From: QZKY01 sp964488675
GTDB lineage: Bacteria > Pseudomonadota > Gammaproteobacteria > Burkholderiales > Burkholderiaceae_D
Length of the DNA: 7,201 bases
NCBI GenBank assembly: GCA_964488675.1
Contig: CAZAWA010000098.1
Span: forward strand, 1-7,201
Direction of reading: 5' to 3'
The notes under the pieces were generated by a model, which saw nothing but the letters and a program-made list of their open reading frames with translations, was not told the DNA's origin and ran no database searches. A program made the translations under genes and the position numbers. Positions 5,527 through 7,201 of this stretch are shown in pieces (the first letter of the stretch is position 1; the number at the start of each line of letters is the position of its first letter).

Positions 5527-6052
5527 AGCAACTGCACGGATCATCAGGAACAATGCGATCGCTGCTGACGACTGGGTCGTTCTGCGCCCGGCAAAGGGAG
5601 CGGCGGCGGATAGCGTGACTGTGCCGGAAGGCAAGATCATTGTCCCGCTGCCGGTATGGCAAGCGCAAAAGGAAATGCTGAAGTCGCGACCGGCCATCGG
5701 CGTCTGGCTTGCCACTGATGAACGGCCTGAAGAGTTGAAGGATGACATTGACAGGTTTGCCGTAATCGCAGTCGATTTCCCGAAATTTTCCGACGGGCGC
5801 GGCTACTCGATCGCATTTAACCTGCGCGCACGGCTGAACTACAAAGGAGAATTGCGCGCCATCGGCGATGTGCTGCGCGACCAGTTGTTCTACCTGTCGC
5901 GTGTCGGCTTCGACGCATTCGCACCGCGCCCAGATCGCAGCATTGAGGATGCCCTCAAAGGTTTGAGTGATTTTTCGGTGAAGTACCAGCCTTCCTGGGA
6001 CGAAAAGAACCCGCTGTTCCGTCGCGTTAACCGTGCGGGAGAAGGGGCGTGA
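5519..6052 (+). CDS. DUF934 family protein associated with sulfite reduction
   Basis: A 177-residue soluble protein of the DUF934 family (often labelled as an oxidoreductase probably involved in sulfite reduction). The hallmark is the central block VDFPKFSDGRGYS (about 87-99), then LRARLNYKGELRAIGDVLRDQLFYLSRVGFDAF. Its biochemical role is not established to my knowledge. Its constant place next to CysI of the CysJ-less type suggests it helps deliver electrons to, mature or scaffold the reductase. The predicted protein has no cysteine and no histidine, so an iron-sulfur cluster or His-bound metal of its own is unlikely. It overlaps cysI by 8 bases and cysH by 4 (GTGA), which points to translational coupling and matched amounts. 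The start at 5519 has GGAGG at 6-base spacing. Confidence 0.9.
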   Translation: MSEATARIIRNNAIAADDWVVLRPAKGAAADSVTVPEGKIIVPLPVWQAQKEMLKSRPAIGVWLATDERPEELKDDIDRFAVIAVDFPKFSDGRGYSIAFNLRARLNYKGELRAIGDVLRDQLFYLSRVGFDAFAPRPDRSIEDALKGLSDFSVKYQPSWDEKNPLFRRVNRAGEGA

Positions 6053-6786
6053 GTGACTATGCCACCCGTCTGGCGGCAACGCGATTTTCGCTGGAAGGCA
6101 TTGCCGCACGCTACAAGCCTGCTGTGTTCGCTTCCAGCCTTGCAGCAGAAGACATGGTGCTGACTGACCTGATTCTGACAACGCGCTTGCCTATCGGGAT
6201 TTTCACGCTGGACACTGGCAGGTTGCACGCCGAGACACTGGACATGATTGGGCGCATCAAGGCGCGCTATGGCACAGAAATCGCGATTTACCGCCCCTTC
6301 GAAGATGATGTTGCCGCCCTGGTCGCGCGAAATGGATTGAATGGTTTTTATGACAGTGTGGACAGCCGCATAGAGTGCTGCCGCGTCCGCAAAGTGGAGC
6401 CACTCAAACGCGCTCTGTCTGGCAACCAGGCATGGATTGCCGGACAACGCCGCGCACAAGCAGCAACACGAAGCGAGCTTGCCATAGAAGAATACGACCG
6501 TGCGCACGGCATCGCCAAATTCAACCCGCTCGCTGATTGGAGCGAAGACGATGTCTGGCACTACATCCGTATGCATGAAGTGCCCTATAACATGCTACAC
6601 GACCGCGGGTATCCCTCAATCGGCTGTGAGCCCTGTACCCGCGCAATCCAGCCGGGCGAAGATATCCGCGCTGGCAGATGGTGGTGGGAAGGCGCGGACA
6701 AAAAGGAATGCGGCTTGCATTTTGATAACGGCAAAGTTGTCCGTACCTCGGCGAAGGCCAATGTGAGCGAAGCAGGCGTTAAGTGA
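6049..6786 (+). CDS. cysH: assimilatory adenylylsulfate (APS) reductase, [4Fe-4S] type
   Basis: Cytosolic enzyme reducing activated sulfate to sulfite with thioredoxin or glutaredoxin. The 245 residues have a PP-loop-derived nucleotide site (FASSLAAEDMVL), LDTGRLHAET, the AGQRRAQAATR block and the catalytic cysteine in KKECGLH (Cys221). The cysteine pairs Cys110-Cys111 (ECCRVRK) and Cys193/Cys196 (GCEPC) are the four cluster ligands diagnostic of APS reductase and absent from cluster-free PAPS reductases like E. coli CysH. The preferred substrate is therefore APS and no cysC kinase is needed. The start is GTG 6049, overlapping the DUF934 stop by four bases with GGGAG 7 bases upstream. A small hairpin spans its stop codon. 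Confidence 0.95.
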   Translation: MSDYATRLAATRFSLEGIAARYKPAVFASSLAAEDMVLTDLILTTRLPIGIFTLDTGRLHAETLDMIGRIKARYGTEIAIYRPFEDDVAALVARNGLNGFYDSVDSRIECCRVRKVEPLKRALSGNQAWIAGQRRAQAATRSELAIEEYDRAHGIAKFNPLADWSEDDVWHYIRMHEVPYNMLHDRGYPSIGCEPCTRAIQPGEDIRAGRWWWEGADKKECGLHFDNGKVVRTSAKANVSEAGVK

Positions 6787-6800
6787 ACGCCGTGAACGGC
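6775..6800 (+). repeat. small hairpin(s) at the cysH stop
   Basis: GGCGTT (6775-6780) pairs with AACGCC (6786-6791) around AAGTG, placing the cysH stop codon at the loop edge. An overlapping stem, GCCG-TGAA-CGGC (6789-6800), competes for the same bases. No T-run follows. The pair could tune translation or processing between cysH and cysD, but both stems are short and may be chance. Confidence 0.3.
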
Positions 6801-6845
6801 CGAAGCCAAAACGCTGAAACAAAGATTGCGTGAAGCAAGATTAAT

Positions 6846-7201
6846 ATGACAACTACCATCGAACAACACATCCTGAATACAGCGAACAATCGCCACCTTG
6901 ATTGGCTGGAATCCGAAGCGATCCACATCTTGCGCGAAGTCGCCGCCGAATGCACGAAACCCGTGCTGCTGTTTTCCGGCGGCAAGGATTCCGTCGTTTT
7001 GCTGCGCCTTGCGGAGAAGGCGTTCCGCCCAGGCAAGTTCCCATTCCCGCTGATGCACATCGACACCGGACATAACTTCAAGGAAGTGATCGCATTCCGC
7101 GATCGGCGCGCCGCCGAGCTGGGCGAAGAACTGATCGTGCGCTCGGTCGAAGAGTCAATCAAACGCGGCACCGTGCGACTGCGCAACCCGCAAACCGACT
7201 C
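6846..7201 (+). CDS. cysD: sulfate adenylyltransferase subunit 2 (CysD), partial
   Basis: Catalytic small subunit of ATP sulfurylase, forming APS from ATP and sulfate with the GTPase CysN. The first 118 codons are visible, about 40% of the usual ~300 residues. They include the start segment HLDWLESEAIHILREV, the PP-loop SGGKDS (44-49), MHIDTGHNF and the FRDRRAAELGEELIV block. ATG 6846 is chosen because it gives the usual family N-terminus; only a weak AAGCAAGA-like ribosome site precedes it. A gap of 59 bases separates it from cysH, unlike the overlapping genes upstream. Because CysH is of the APS type, its product feeds CysH directly. CysN is expected just beyond the window. Confidence 0.95.
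   Translation, partial: MTTTIEQHILNTANNRHLDWLESEAIHILREVAAECTKPVLLFSGGKDSVVLLRLAEKAFRPGKFPFPLMHIDTGHNFKEVIAFRDRRAAELGEELIVRSVEESIKRGTVRLRNPQTD

Noticed and set aside
5504..6576. Two long minus-strand frames (5504-6181 and 5890-6576)
   Set aside because: Both are antisense to the DUF934 and cysH genes, overlap each other and have no recognisable domain.
1..7201. A novel defence, mobile or CRISPR-like system
   Set aside because: No repeat array, transposase, integrase, nuclease or toxin-like gene is visible; all large genes are accounted for by sulfur metabolism.

Overview
The window is a sulfur-assimilation locus from a Gram-negative bacterium, most likely a betaproteobacterium (Burkholderiales or a relative). 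The support is the gene order cysI – DUF934 – cysH – cysD, a CysI with no CysJ flavoprotein beside it, a CysH of the iron-sulfur APS-reductase type, and moderate GC content with a much AT-richer control region. The taxonomic call is an inference from gene order and protein texture; no rRNA or other marker gene is present.

Left part (1-1384): cysA, the ATPase of the sulfate/thiosulfate importer, enters already broken. Everything before its Q-loop region, including Walker A, is missing. The first ~180 bases instead read as an unrelated protein on the minus strand, so there is a rearrangement or assembly junction at about 179-190. After cysA come a 13-bp perfect inverted repeat and a 27-codon signal-peptide-like micro-ORF with an extended -10 promoter and a strong Shine-Dalgarno. 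A hairpin overlaps the end of the micro-ORF.

Middle part (1385-3623, minus strand): a rhodanese-domain protein, cysteine synthase CysK and a YfcF-type glutathione S-transferase lie head to tail, in that transcription order. The first two are 22 bases apart and probably form an operon.

Control region (3624-3831): an AT-rich divergent region between the rhodanese gene and cysI. It holds a good sigma-70 promoter for cysI and a T-N11-A dyad centred about 66 bases upstream of the predicted transcription start. That is the usual recognition-site position for a LysR-type activator, and CysB is the obvious candidate.

Right part (3832-7201, plus strand): cysI, a DUF934 gene and cysH overlap by 8 and 4 bases and are probably translationally coupled. 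After a 59-base gap, cysD runs off the window. Together the genes describe sulfate uptake (CysA), activation to APS (CysD with CysN outside the window), reduction of APS to sulfite (CysH) and of sulfite to sulfide (CysI with DUF934), and incorporation into cysteine (CysK). The rhodanese and GST are likely thiol/sulfane-sulfur accessories.

I see no CRISPR array, tRNA, rRNA or insertion sequence. Most of the window is ordinary cys biology. The points worth a second look are the cysA junction, the micro-ORF with its hairpins, the candidate LysR box, and a DUF934 protein with no cysteine or histidine.
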